Source of the DNA: Oceanococcus sp041624435
GTDB taxonomy: Bacteria; Pseudomonadota; Gammaproteobacteria; Nevskiales; Oceanococcaceae
NCBI GenBank assembly: GCA_041624435.1
Contig: JBFJVB010000004.1
Span: 6,900-70,899, forward strand
Direction of reading: 5' to 3'
Length of the DNA stretch: 64,000 bases
Made by a program: the position numbers and the translations under genes. Shown in pieces: positions 16,050 to 23,966 of the stretch. The stretch's first letter is position 1, and each line of letters begins with the position of its first letter. The notes beneath the pieces were generated by a model that was given only the letters and a program-made list of their open reading frames with translations, was not told the DNA's origin and ran no database searches.

Positions 16050-17138
16050 TTGACCCTTGATTGGCGGCACAGGCTGCGCATTCGCCTGGCACGGCTGCAA
16101 CGCTGGGAATTCTGGCCCGCCTGGCTGTTCTACATCCCGGTGGTGCTGTGGATCACGCTGCTGGGATTGCGCTTTCGTCACTTCACCCTGTTCACCGCGA
16201 CAAACCCCGGGATGGACGACGGCGGCGTCGTCGGCGAACGCAAGAGCCAGATGCTTGTGCCCTTGCGCGAGGCCCTGGCGGACAGCACCCCGGCACTGTG
16301 CCTGATCCCGGCCGGCGGTACGGCAGAGGATCGGCTGCGCCAGGCGCAGGCTCTGATCAATGGGCAGTATCCGGTGGTCCTCAAGCCCGATATCGGCCAA
16401 CGCGGCCGAGGCGTGCTGATCGCCAGAACCCCCGAGCAGGTGCAAAGCTATCTGGCCCTGGCGGATTTTGCGGTGATCGTGCAAAAGTTCGTGAGCGGGA
16501 AGGAGTTCGGCATCTTCGTCTACCGGGATACCGCCACGGGGCGGATCGAGGTGTTTTCGATCACCGCCAAGGAAATGATTCATGTGCACGGCGACGGCCG
16601 ACGCAACCTGGGCCAGCTCATTCTCGCCCACCCGCGGGCCTGGCTGATTGCCCCGCTGCTGTTTGCGCGCCACCGCCCGCAACTGCACCACATTCCGGCC
16701 AACGGCGCCGAGCTTGCGCTGGTGGAAGTGGGCAGTCATTGCCGCGGCGCGGTGTTTCTCGACGCCACGCGACTGGGCAGCGAGGCGCTGCGCCAGCGCA
16801 TGCAGGAGATTGCCGACGCGATGCCCGGGTTTCACTTCGGCCGTCTGGACATCATCGCCCCGGACCGCCGCGCGCTCACCGCCGCGCGCGAGTTGCAAGT
16901 CCTGGAGGTGAACGGCGTGACGTCGGAAGCCGCCCATGTGTACCACCCGGGGGCCTCGCTGCTCGCCGCCTATCGGTGCTTCTTTCGGCAGTGGCAACTG
17001 GCCTTCGAAATCGGCCGCAAGAATCAGCGCAGCGGAGCGCCGGCCGTACCCGCATGGCGCCTGCTCAAGCTGTTCATCCAGGATCTGAAGCGCTTCGACT
17101 CCGCCGAGCAGGCCTCCTCGCACAGCCGCGCCAGCTAG
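16050..17138 (+). CDS. ATP-grasp ligase with N-terminal membrane anchor
   Basis: A 362-residue protein starting at TTG 16050. Residues about 22-42 (WPAWLFYIPVVLWITLLGL) form a membrane segment, unusual for an ATP-grasp enzyme. The catalytic part follows: YPVVLKPDIGQRGRGVLI (Lys and Gly-rich loop that hold ATP, about residues 109-126), IVQKFVSGKEFGIFVY, and the metal-binding end LQVLEVNGVTSEAAHVYHPG (Glu and Asn near residue 288). ATP-grasp ligases join a carboxylate to an amine or thiol through an acyl-phosphate. The product is unknown. It is 12 bases before the TSUP exporter, so ligase and exporter may act on related molecules. Confidence 0.78.
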   Translation: MTLDWRHRLRIRLARLQRWEFWPAWLFYIPVVLWITLLGLRFRHFTLFTATNPGMDDGGVVGERKSQMLVPLREALADSTPALCLIPAGGTAEDRLRQAQALINGQYPVVLKPDIGQRGRGVLIARTPEQVQSYLALADFAVIVQKFVSGKEFGIFVYRDTATGRIEVFSITAKEMIHVHGDGRRNLGQLILAHPRAWLIAPLLFARHRPQLHHIPANGAELALVEVGSHCRGAVFLDATRLGSEALRQRMQEIADAMPGFHFGRLDIIAPDRRALTAARELQVLEVNGVTSEAAHVYHPGASLLAAYRCFFRQWQLAFEIGRKNQRSGAPAVPAWRLLKLFIQDLKRFDSAEQASSHSRAS

Positions 17139-17150
17139 GGAACCCCGTCG

Positions 17151-17879
17151 ATGCTGCTGGCGCTGAGTCTGATCGTCCTGCTGTCCTATGGCACCCAGGC
17201 CATGATCGGCTTTGGCGCCAACATCATCGCCTTGAGTCTGGGCGCCCAACTGATGCCCCTGGCGGCGCTGCTACCCGCCGTGGTGGTCCTGAATCTGCCG
17301 CATTCCGTTTACCTGCTGATGCGCGAGCATCGGCATATCGATTGGCGGCTGTTGCGGCGATCGATATTGCCTTTGGCCGGCCTGGGTTTCGCCCTCGGCC
17401 TTGGCCTGGGTCGCTATCTTGAAGGCCCCATCCTGGCGCTGGGCTTCGGCCTGATGGTGACCGCCCTGGCCTGTTGGGAACTGATCAAGCTCCGCCGCGC
17501 TCAAACCACCTCCACACTGTCGCGCGGCGGCGCGGTCGCCTTCATCGGCCTGGCCGGCATCACTCAGGGGCTGTTTGCCTCGGGCGGCCCTTTCCTGGCC
17601 TATGCCACCGCCCGCAGCGGTCTGAACCGGAGAAGCTTTCGCATTACCCTGATCGTGGTGTGGTTCATCACCAACTGTCTGCTGGCCCTGAACTTCCTGA
17701 TGCTTGATCGCTACGACGCCAGCACGCTCCGGCTCAGTCTATGGCTGCTGCCCGCGGTCCTCATCGGCCTGCTGCTGGGCGATTACGCCCATCACCGGAT
17801 CCCGGAACGCGGCTTTCGAATCTGTCTTTACGCCACCTTGCTGGCGTCCGGCCTGGCGTTGGTGCTGGGGCAGCCTTGA
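17151..17879 (+). CDS. TSUP/TauE-SafE family permease
   Basis: A 242-residue polytopic membrane protein with about eight hydrophobic segments and the internal duplication of the TauE/SafE (TSUP) family. Typical stretches are GTQAMIGFGANIIALSLG near the start, and GLAGITQGLFASGGPFLAYATARSGL at about residues 135-160, which repeats the first half. Members move small sulfur-containing or organic anions such as sulfite or sulfoacetate. It is the last gene of the plus-strand cluster from 11849. The substrate cannot be deduced; the adjacent ATP-grasp enzyme suggests a dedicated metabolite. Confidence 0.85.
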   Translation: MLLALSLIVLLSYGTQAMIGFGANIIALSLGAQLMPLAALLPAVVVLNLPHSVYLLMREHRHIDWRLLRRSILPLAGLGFALGLGLGRYLEGPILALGFGLMVTALACWELIKLRRAQTTSTLSRGGAVAFIGLAGITQGLFASGGPFLAYATARSGLNRRSFRITLIVVWFITNCLLALNFLMLDRYDASTLRLSLWLLPAVLIGLLLGDYAHHRIPERGFRICLYATLLASGLALVLGQP

Positions 17880-17885
17880 TCGCCC

Positions 17886-18332
17886 CTAGCCCCCCAGTAG
17901 CTTCCCCAGCCGCTCCCGCCGCAGCCAGAGCAGGACAGCGGCAGACAGCCAGACCCCGCACGCCATCCCGAACAACAGCCCGCCATCGCCCTGCACATTG
18001 ATCCCAAGCGGGGTGAACAGATGGAAAAAGATCGCGCCGGAAATCACGCCCAGCCCGAGCAGGGCCCCCAGGGGCTGCAACACCGCCCAGGCACTGACAA
18101 AAGTACCCAGCAGCAACAACACCGATGCGATCAGCTCAGCGCCGCCCACCACATACTGGCTGAACACGCCGGACGGCGCGAACAGCCCCGGAAACCCCAG
18201 ATCGCCGGCCCAGGCATCGAGCGTACCGAAAATGTGCTGGGTTTCCGGAGAGTCGGAAAACTTGAAGAACAGGGATTGAATGAACACAAAGGAAATGTAC
18301 AGCGACAGCACGGTGGGCAAATGACGACGCAT
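17886..18332 (-). CDS. DoxX-like membrane protein
   Basis: A 148-residue protein from ATG 18332 with four membrane segments. The opening LSLYISFVFIQSLFFKFSDSPET and the central VGGAELIASVLLLLG are the DoxX/DoxD pattern (a first helix with a conserved FKF, then the GxxE of helix 2). Many family members are tied to thiosulfate:quinone oxidoreduction or oxidative-stress membrane complexes, but most are uncharacterised. It is convergent with the TSUP gene (six bases between stops) and divergent from the secreted protease. Confidence 0.7.
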   Translation of the reverse strand: MRRHLPTVLSLYISFVFIQSLFFKFSDSPETQHIFGTLDAWAGDLGFPGLFAPSGVFSQYVVGGAELIASVLLLLGTFVSAWAVLQPLGALLGLGVISGAIFFHLFTPLGINVQGDGGLLFGMACGVWLSAAVLLWLRRERLGKLLGG

Positions 18333-18542
18333 GGCGGCCTCCAGGGAACAAAAAGGAACCAAAACAGCCGTGATATCCGTGTTACCAATATCGCAGCTAA
18401 GGTCGGAATCAGAGTGTACCGGACGAACCCACCTGCTCGCGCCCCATCACCCGAAGGTGCCTGCGGCGGACGCATTGGGTTATCGTGCGCAGTCCCGGGC
18501 AGAAAGCCGCCCCATCAACCGGATCGAATCAGCCTTGCCACA

Positions 18543-20204
18543 ATGTTAATCAAGCGTACAACAGCCTTACTGCTTCTGAGCCTGTGCGGGGCGTGCATGC
18601 TGCCAGCCGCATTCGCCGCCAGTGGCCCACTGTTATCGCAATTGAGCGTCAGCCTCACGCCGGTGGTCAGCGTACCCCGCCCACTCCCCCCGGCGAGTCA
18701 GCTGCCTGCGCGTTCCACCGCCCTGGATTACGCGACCAGCGCCAGCGTGGCGCTGAGCACCCAGACCCATGGTCGCTGGTCGCAAAGTGGCGGCAAGGCC
18801 TTCTGGCGCGTGATCCTGCACAGCGAGAACGCCCGCAATCTGAGTTTGACCCTGGGTGAATTCAGCCTGCCCGCCAGCGCGACGGTGCGGCTGTATGATG
18901 GCGAGGGGTATCTCTGGCAAGGGCCTTACAGCGCCGCAACGCTGCAGCGCCGCTCGCGCTTCTGGACCCCGGTAGTACCGGGCGACAAGGTCTTGCTGGA
19001 ATTGAGCGTCGCCCAGGCTGAGCAAAGCCTGAGCGCACTGCGTGTGGTGCAACTGCACCACGGCTATCGGTCGCTGGATACGCGGTCCAAATCGGGAAGC
19101 TGTAATGTGGACGTGGCCTGTCCGGAAGCCGATGCCTGGAGCGACGCCGTGCGCGCCAGCGCCCGCATCACCATCGGCGGCCGACGCCTGTGCAGCGCCG
19201 TGCTTCTGAACAACACCCGCCAGGATGGCGATCCCTTGCTGCTGACCGCCGATCACTGCGGCATCGGTGAAGACGAAGATCTGAGCGCGGATTCGCTGGT
19301 CGTCTACTGGAATTACCAGTCCAGTCAATGTGGCGGCGATCCGGACGGCAGCCTGCGCCAGAACCAGACCGGCTCCACCCTGCTGGCACGGGGACCCAGC
19401 GCGGATTTCAGCCTGGTCCGGCTGGACCAGACCGCACCGCTCCATTATCAGGTGTATTACGCCGGCTGGGACGCCAGCGGCATTTCACCCAGCAGCGGCG
19501 TATCCGTGCACCATCCCTCGGGCGACGAAAAGCGCATCAGCGTGTTTCGGCAACGGGCCAACCCGCGCGTTGCCAATGTAGACGGCGCGAGGGTACAGAC
19601 CTGGGAGGTATTCTGGAGCCGGGGCATCACGGAAGCCGGCTCTTCCGGGTCTGGACTGTGGGACAGCGCCCACCGCGTGGTCGGCCAGCTCTCCGGCGGT
19701 AATTCATCCTGCAGCAATCAGGACAGTTCCGATGTGTATGGCCGCCTGGACGTGGCCTGGCAGGAATCCAACACGATTTCCGGTCAGCTCAAGGCCTGGC
19801 TGGACCCGGACAACACCAATCAGATTCGTCTGGATGGTCTGGACAGCAGCAACGACAGCCTCAATGCCAACCCGGATGTCTTTACTCGACTGCCCGAAGA
19901 TCGGCGGCAGTTACGCCTGGACGTCCTGGCCAATGACGCTGGCGCCCGCCCCTTGCGGCTCATCAGCGCCAGTGCCCGGCACGGTCAGGTCCGGGTCGAG
20001 AACACGCATCTGGTCTATGACTTTGCCTCGCTGCAGCCCACCGACCAGATCAGCTACCAGATTGTTGATCGCTGGGGCGACACGGCGACCAGCCGCGTCG
20101 AACTGGAGCAGGATTTCAAGGCCCTGGACACACGCGGCGGCGCCCTGGGCTGGTGGTGCCTGCTGCTGGGCTTGCTGAGATTCCCGCGCTGGCGCCGCGG
20201 TTAA
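18543..20204 (+). CDS. Secreted lysyl-endopeptidase-like serine protease with GlyGly-CTERM
   Basis: A 553-residue exported protein from ATG 18543. Residues 1 to about 26 are a signal peptide ending PAAFAAS. After a pro-region comes a chymotrypsin-fold domain like lysyl endopeptidase, with the triad visible as His238 (LLTADHCG), Asp288 (ADFSLVRLD) and Ser368 (GSSGSGLWD). Residues about 445-525 form an Ig-like domain. The tail RGGALGWWCLLLGLLRFPRW is a GlyGly-CTERM signal: a Gly pair, a hydrophobic helix and Arg residues, recognised by rhombosortase for cleavage and surface transfer. It is probably a surface-attached or released protease secreted by the type II pathway. The frame extends upstream of 18543 without coding features. 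Confidence 0.88.
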   Translation: MLIKRTTALLLLSLCGACMLPAAFAASGPLLSQLSVSLTPVVSVPRPLPPASQLPARSTALDYATSASVALSTQTHGRWSQSGGKAFWRVILHSENARNLSLTLGEFSLPASATVRLYDGEGYLWQGPYSAATLQRRSRFWTPVVPGDKVLLELSVAQAEQSLSALRVVQLHHGYRSLDTRSKSGSCNVDVACPEADAWSDAVRASARITIGGRRLCSAVLLNNTRQDGDPLLLTADHCGIGEDEDLSADSLVVYWNYQSSQCGGDPDGSLRQNQTGSTLLARGPSADFSLVRLDQTAPLHYQVYYAGWDASGISPSSGVSVHHPSGDEKRISVFRQRANPRVANVDGARVQTWEVFWSRGITEAGSSGSGLWDSAHRVVGQLSGGNSSCSNQDSSDVYGRLDVAWQESNTISGQLKAWLDPDNTNQIRLDGLDSSNDSLNANPDVFTRLPEDRRQLRLDVLANDAGARPLRLISASARHGQVRVENTHLVYDFASLQPTDQISYQIVDRWGDTATSRVELEQDFKALDTRGGALGWWCLLLGLLRFPRWRRG

Positions 20205-20614
20205 AGGTTCAGGTCGTCGATTGGGCGAATCACGCGGAGCGCTGCCTGCGGATTCGCCAGCGAGTCTTTGTCCAGGAGCAGCATATCCCCGAGACGATCG
20301 AAATCGACGGCCGCGATTCGGAGTGCGTGCATGTGCTGGCTTGCCGCGGCACACAGGACCTGGGCACCGGCAGACTGCTGCCTGATGCGCACATCGGCCG
20401 GGTGGCGGTATTGCCCGAGTTTCGCGGCCAGGGCATCGGCGCGGCCGTGATGGCCGCCCTGTGCGAATGCGCCCGCCAGCGCGGCGACCACGCGATTCAT
20501 CTGTCCGCTCAGCAAACCGCCATCGATTTTTATCTCCGGCTTGGCTTCTCTCCCCAAGGAGAGCTTTTCCACGAGGCCGGCCTTCCCCATCTTGCTATGA
20601 CACGTATGCTCTGA
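20153..20614 (+). CDS. GNAT family N-acetyltransferase
   Basis: Up to 153 residues with a single GNAT domain. FRGQGIGAAVMAALCECARQRG is the acetyl-CoA-binding motif A (Q/R-x-x-G-x-G/A), preceded by the IGRVAVLPE strand and followed by HLSAQQTAIDFYLRLGF. It resembles the YjcF/ElaA-like group, which usually begins just before the VQVVDW equivalent here (about 20205). The only conventional starts are GTG 20153 or 20156, which would overlap the part of the protease gene encoding its C-terminal sorting signal by about 50 bases. The true start could be a rare ATT or CTG inside that overlap. The substrate is unknown. Confidence 0.8.
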   Translation: MVPAAGLAEIPALAPRLKVQVVDWANHAERCLRIRQRVFVQEQHIPETIEIDGRDSECVHVLACRGTQDLGTGRLLPDAHIGRVAVLPEFRGQGIGAAVMAALCECARQRGDHAIHLSAQQTAIDFYLRLGFSPQGELFHEAGLPHLAMTRML

Positions 20615-20619
20615 CTGCT

Positions 20620-21069
20620 ATGGCCTTACTCATTCGCCCCGCCCCACTGGGCCGCCGTCTTGCCGCGGCCTTCTATGATTTCCTGCTCATCCTGGCGCTG
20701 TGGATTGGCGCGGCCTTCGTGGCCGTGCTGATCCAGGCCGGCCATCCGCAACCCATGGGCAGCAAGGGGTTCCAGGGCGTGCTGCTCGGCTTGGCGCTGC
20801 TGTTCAATGCCTGGTTCTGGACCCACGGTGGACAGACCCTGGGCATGCGCGCCTGGCGGCTTCAGGTGCGCAAGGAAGGCGGTGGAACGGTGAGCTGGCC
20901 CCGGGCGGGACTGCGCTTCCTGGTGGCCCTGCCCGCCTGGGGTCTGGCCGGCCTGGGCGTGTTCTGGGCCCTGTTACATCCGGAAAACAAGACCTGGCAG
21001 GATCTGCTGAGCGGTACCGAAACGATTCTGCTGCCACCGCCCTCGCCCGATCAGCGCATCCCGGACTAA
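20620..21069 (+). CDS. RDD-domain membrane protein
   Basis: A 149-residue protein from ATG 20620, five bases after the GNAT stop. The RDD family motif is seen near the start (APLGRRLAAAFYDFLLILAL, with the conserved Arg and Asp in helix 1). Further on are GQTLGMRAWRLQVRKEGG and ENKTWQDLLSGTETIL, typical of RDD proteins, which have three or four membrane segments. Some RDD proteins act in Na+/H+ exchange or osmoprotection, but most have no known job. It is convergent with the nuclease gene (four bases apart). Confidence 0.85.
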   Translation: MALLIRPAPLGRRLAAAFYDFLLILALWIGAAFVAVLIQAGHPQPMGSKGFQGVLLGLALLFNAWFWTHGGQTLGMRAWRLQVRKEGGGTVSWPRAGLRFLVALPAWGLAGLGVFWALLHPENKTWQDLLSGTETILLPPPSPDQRIPD

Positions 21070-21073
21070 AGGC

Positions 21074-21934
21074 TCAGTAGCGCGGCGGGTGGCGCGCATG
21101 TCGGGCCAGATCCCAGGCCCGGGCCTGCACCGTCGATTCCAGTCGGCGCTCGGTGTCCGGGCTCAGCCGATGAAAGAAATCCAGCCCCGTGGCCGCTTCA
21201 ATGGCGTCCACGCTGACCAGAAACCGATCCAGCGGCTCGTAGCCTGACACCGTCTGGGGCACCAGGAAGGCCAGCAATTGTGGCTCCCCGGCGACGTTTT
21301 CGCGCACCCAGATCCGAAAAAAAGCCTCGGGAATGGCAATTTTTCCGGGCAGCGTGCTCACGGCACCCGCAAAAACGGGGCCGCTCAAGACCCATAGGGG
21401 ACCGGGCAGTGCGGCGTACACATCCACTTCAAGCTCTTCCAGGCGCTGCCAGAGTTTCTGGTTCAGGCGGCTGCGCTGCGGCACGATATTGCTCATACGA
21501 AAGCTGGCCCATTGCGCCGCGCGTCCATGAAAGCGCGACATCGCGTAGTTCGGCGCCAGATGACCGCGGTCGTAGCCGGCGCGGCGGTAATCCTCGGGGC
21601 GCACCCGCGCCAGAGTCCAGCGGTCCACGGTAAATTGATCGGGCCGCGGCTCCGAGCGATCGCGAATCGGCTCATCCAGCCGGTACGCCACCCACAGCGG
21701 ATTGCGCCGATACTCCGAGTAACCCAGGACAAAGCCCGGTGGATCGATCACATGAAACCACGCCGGCGTGAAGGGCCATAAACTCTGTGACTGGGCCCGC
21801 GGCAAACCGGCATAGCTGTCGGCATGCGCCCGGCGTGCATCCACCCAGTTCAAGCAAGCCAGCAGCACCGGCCCGGCGCAAACCAAGACCAAGACCAGTC
21901 CGCTGCGACGGAATCGCCTGCCGAGCCGACTCAT
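21074..21934 (-). CDS. Exported DNA/RNA non-specific endonuclease (NucA/DRGH type)
   Basis: A 286-residue protein with a membrane or signal segment (about residues 11-30) followed by a Ser/His-Asn-His nuclease domain. The DRGH motif is at residues 122-125, with His125 the general base; Asn149 and Asn158 lie in MSNIVPQRSRLNQKLWQRLE, matching the metal-binding Asn and helix of the family. It cleaves single- and double-stranded nucleic acids. The enzyme probably works in the periplasm or outside the cell, to degrade foreign or extracellular DNA. There is no immunity gene nearby. Confidence 0.87.
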   Translation of the reverse strand: MSRLGRRFRRSGLVLVLVCAGPVLLACLNWVDARRAHADSYAGLPRAQSQSLWPFTPAWFHVIDPPGFVLGYSEYRRNPLWVAYRLDEPIRDRSEPRPDQFTVDRWTLARVRPEDYRRAGYDRGHLAPNYAMSRFHGRAAQWASFRMSNIVPQRSRLNQKLWQRLEELEVDVYAALPGPLWVLSGPVFAGAVSTLPGKIAIPEAFFRIWVRENVAGEPQLLAFLVPQTVSGYEPLDRFLVSVDAIEAATGLDFFHRLSPDTERRLESTVQARAWDLARHARHPPRY

Positions 21935-22008
21935 TCGCGTCCTGGCGCAAGTGTCGGCAGCGCCCCAGGCCGGTAGCGCCAGACCAGGCCAGCGCCGCCT
22001 GGAGACAC

Positions 22009-22035
22009 AAAAAAGCGACCTCGCGGTCGCTTTTT
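22009..22035 (-). terminator. Rho-independent terminator of the small OMP gene
   Basis: Perfect inverted repeat GCGACC-TCGC-GGTCGC flanked by A-runs and T-runs on both sides. On the minus strand it lies 36 bases after the stop of the small OMP gene. It separates that gene from the downstream nuclease, which therefore needs its own promoter. Confidence 0.85.
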
Positions 22036-22070
22036 ACTGCCCGGTGACCCGGAACAACGAATCCGTCGGA

Positions 22071-22682
22071 TCAGAATTCCAGACCGAACTGCACGCCGGC
22101 GTTGTAGCCGCGCACATTGACGTTGTCAGAGCTGTTGTAAACCATGAAACCCGCACCGACACCCAATCCGGCCAGCAGCGAGTCCTCATCAACCAGCAAC
22201 TCACCCAGACGCAACTGGATGTTCAGCCCGTAGGCCACGCCGCTGTTGGACGTGCTTACCACGCCCCCATTGCTGGGATCGTAGACGGAGGCATCAACCG
22301 AAGTGAAGCCCACCGGGAACACCACGTCCAGCCAGTCGTAAACCTGCGCACGCGGGTTGATGAACAAGCCATAGTAGCTTTCGATCTCGCCGGTATCGGG
22401 ACCATCCACCCCGTCGCTGCTGACGCTGGTCTGCACTTCGACGGCGAAATCCTCACTCAGCCAGAGCCCCGCGCGCAGACGCACGCCGTTGCTATCGCCA
22501 TCCAGACGCTCCTTTGCCGGCAGCGCGCCCGGCGGATCGCTGGGGGTTGGCCCCGTACGGGTGACGGAAATTTCGTGGATCACGTAATCCACCCCACCAT
22601 AGACTGACCAATCCCCTTCGTCAGCCTGGGCAACAGCGGACAATGTCATTGCGGCCACAACTGCGGCACATTGCTTCTTCAT
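22071..22682 (-). CDS. Small outer-membrane beta-barrel protein
   Basis: A 203-residue exported protein with a signal peptide (MKKQCAAVVAAMTLSAVAQA). Alternating hydrophobic strands with Gly and aromatic residues follow, suggesting about eight beta-strands as in OmpX/OmpA-like barrels. It ends AGVQFGLEF, with the C-terminal Phe recognised by the Bam machine. An acidic loop with DGVDGPDTGEIES faces out. No further motif assigns a function. A single-gene unit with its own terminator. Confidence 0.78.
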   Translation of the reverse strand: MKKQCAAVVAAMTLSAVAQADEGDWSVYGGVDYVIHEISVTRTGPTPSDPPGALPAKERLDGDSNGVRLRAGLWLSEDFAVEVQTSVSSDGVDGPDTGEIESYYGLFINPRAQVYDWLDVVFPVGFTSVDASVYDPSNGGVVSTSNSGVAYGLNIQLRLGELLVDEDSLLAGLGVGAGFMVYNSSDNVNVRGYNAGVQFGLEF

Positions 22683-22834
22683 GGACTCCCCTCGTTTTCA
22701 TGCACCTTGCGGGGCATCGCCTGCGGGCTGCTAAACTCGCCTGAACGACACCGAACCGCTCTAGCGGACAGGTGAATCATTACTGAAATCGCCGCGACAC
22801 GCCACCCCCCTGCCGCGGATCATGGACCCAGACG

Positions 22835-23386
22835 ATGAAGTATTGCTCCCAATGTGGCGGCACACTGGAACATCGCATCCCCGAAGGAGATAGCCTGGCG
22901 CGCTACATCTGCACGGTATGCGCCTGTATTCACTATCAAAACCCCCGCGTCATCACGGGCTGCATTCCGGTCTGGGAAGACAAGGTGCTGATGTGTAAAC
23001 GCGCGATCGAACCGCGCTACGGGTACTGGACCCTGCCGGCAGGATTTCTGGAAATCGGCGAAACCTCGGCTGAGGGCGCGGTTCGCGAGACCATGGAAGA
23101 AGCGCGCGCCCGCGTGGAAGTCGGTCCGCTGTTCAGTTTCATCAACGTGACCTATATCGGCCAGATCTACACCTTCTATCGCGCCGAACTGCTGGATCTG
23201 GAGTTCTCACCGGGCGCGGAGAGCCTGGAAGTGGAATTGATGACCGAAGCGCAGATTCCGTGGAAGGAACTGGCCTTCCCGACGGTCAAGCTGGGCTTGC
23301 AGGACTACTTTGAAGACCGCCGCAAAGGCCAGTTCCAACTCCACATGCATGACCTGAAAACCCCGCCCTGGCACCGTGGTGGCTGA
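22835..23386 (+). CDS. Zinc-ribbon Nudix hydrolase
   Basis: A 183-residue protein. The N-terminus MKYCSQCGGTLEHRIPEGD with CTVCACIHY forms a four-Cys zinc ribbon. It is followed by a Nudix domain whose box reads GFLEIGETSAEGAVRETMEEARARV (Gly, Glu, Arg-Glu, Glu-Glu and Ala in place of the last Gly). Homologues with this layout are common next to fdxA-like genes in gammaproteobacteria and are assigned as ADP-ribose or NADH pyrophosphatase-like enzymes. The substrate is not readable from sequence. Confidence 0.85.
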   Translation: MKYCSQCGGTLEHRIPEGDSLARYICTVCACIHYQNPRVITGCIPVWEDKVLMCKRAIEPRYGYWTLPAGFLEIGETSAEGAVRETMEEARARVEVGPLFSFINVTYIGQIYTFYRAELLDLEFSPGAESLEVELMTEAQIPWKELAFPTVKLGLQDYFEDRRKGQFQLHMHDLKTPPWHRGG

Positions 23387-23443
23387 CGCCGCCTCCGGTA
23401 TTCTTTAGAATTGGCCGTTGGACGATAGAACCTCGGAGTTCAC

Positions 23444-23767
23444 ATGACCTTTGTTGTCACCGAAAACTGCATTAAATGTAAGTACACCGATTGCGTGGAG
23501 GTCTGCCCGGTGGACTGCTTTCACGAAGGCCCTAATTTTCTGGTGATTGATCCCGAAGAGTGCATTGACTGCACTCTGTGTGAACCGGAATGCCCCGCCG
23601 GCGCCATTTTCGCGGAAGATGATTTGCCGGAAGATCAAGCTCATTTCCTCGAACTGAATGAGGCCCTGTCGAAATCCTGGCCGGTGATTCGCGAGCAGAA
23701 AGACCCACCACCGGACGCCACCGAGTGGGATGGCAAACCGGGCAAACTGGAATTGCTGGAACAGTAA
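23444..23767 (+). CDS. fdxA: 7Fe ferredoxin FdxA
   Basis: The 107-residue protein matches seven-iron ferredoxins of the Pseudomonas/Azotobacter FdxA type. The N-terminal cysteines are CIKCKYTDCVEVCPVDC (residues 9-25) and the second cluster is CIDCTLCEPECP (residues 40-51). These hold a [3Fe-4S] and a [4Fe-4S] cluster. The acidic tail to about residue 107 is characteristic. It is an essential low-potential electron carrier in several relatives. A promoter and SD (CGGAG at 23433-23437) sit in the short gap after the Nudix gene. Confidence 0.94.
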   Translation: MTFVVTENCIKCKYTDCVEVCPVDCFHEGPNFLVIDPEECIDCTLCEPECPAGAIFAEDDLPEDQAHFLELNEALSKSWPVIREQKDPPPDATEWDGKPGKLELLEQ

Positions 23768-23966
23768 GCGCCCCCGTCATGGCCAGAGCGGACGCCACAG
23801 GCGCTGACCGCCGGAGCCTTCCGCGGCGCCCGTCGGGCCGTCTGTGTTCTGGCCGCCGTTCGCGCCAGGACCGGATGAGCGCCAGCCGGGCGGCGCGCTC
23901 ATGCCTGCACACGGCGGGGCTGACCGATACCGCCGCTGCGCGGCCTTGCCAGACCGGCCATGGCGG

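Noticed and set aside
15582..17249. Long minus-strand open frame (555 codons) opposite the DinB and ATP-grasp genes
   Set aside because: It is rich in Gln, His, Gly and Arg, shows no domain, and covers two well-supported plus-strand genes; it is a GC-driven shadow.
22683..22834. Possible small RNA gene between the OMP and Nudix genes
   Set aside because: No terminator, no stable hairpin and no conserved element; more likely two divergent promoters.
23768..23966. Upstream in-frame codons before PhzF as part of the protein
   Set aside because: The added residues are Pro/Arg-rich and do not match PhzF; ATG 23967 gives the normal family N-terminus.
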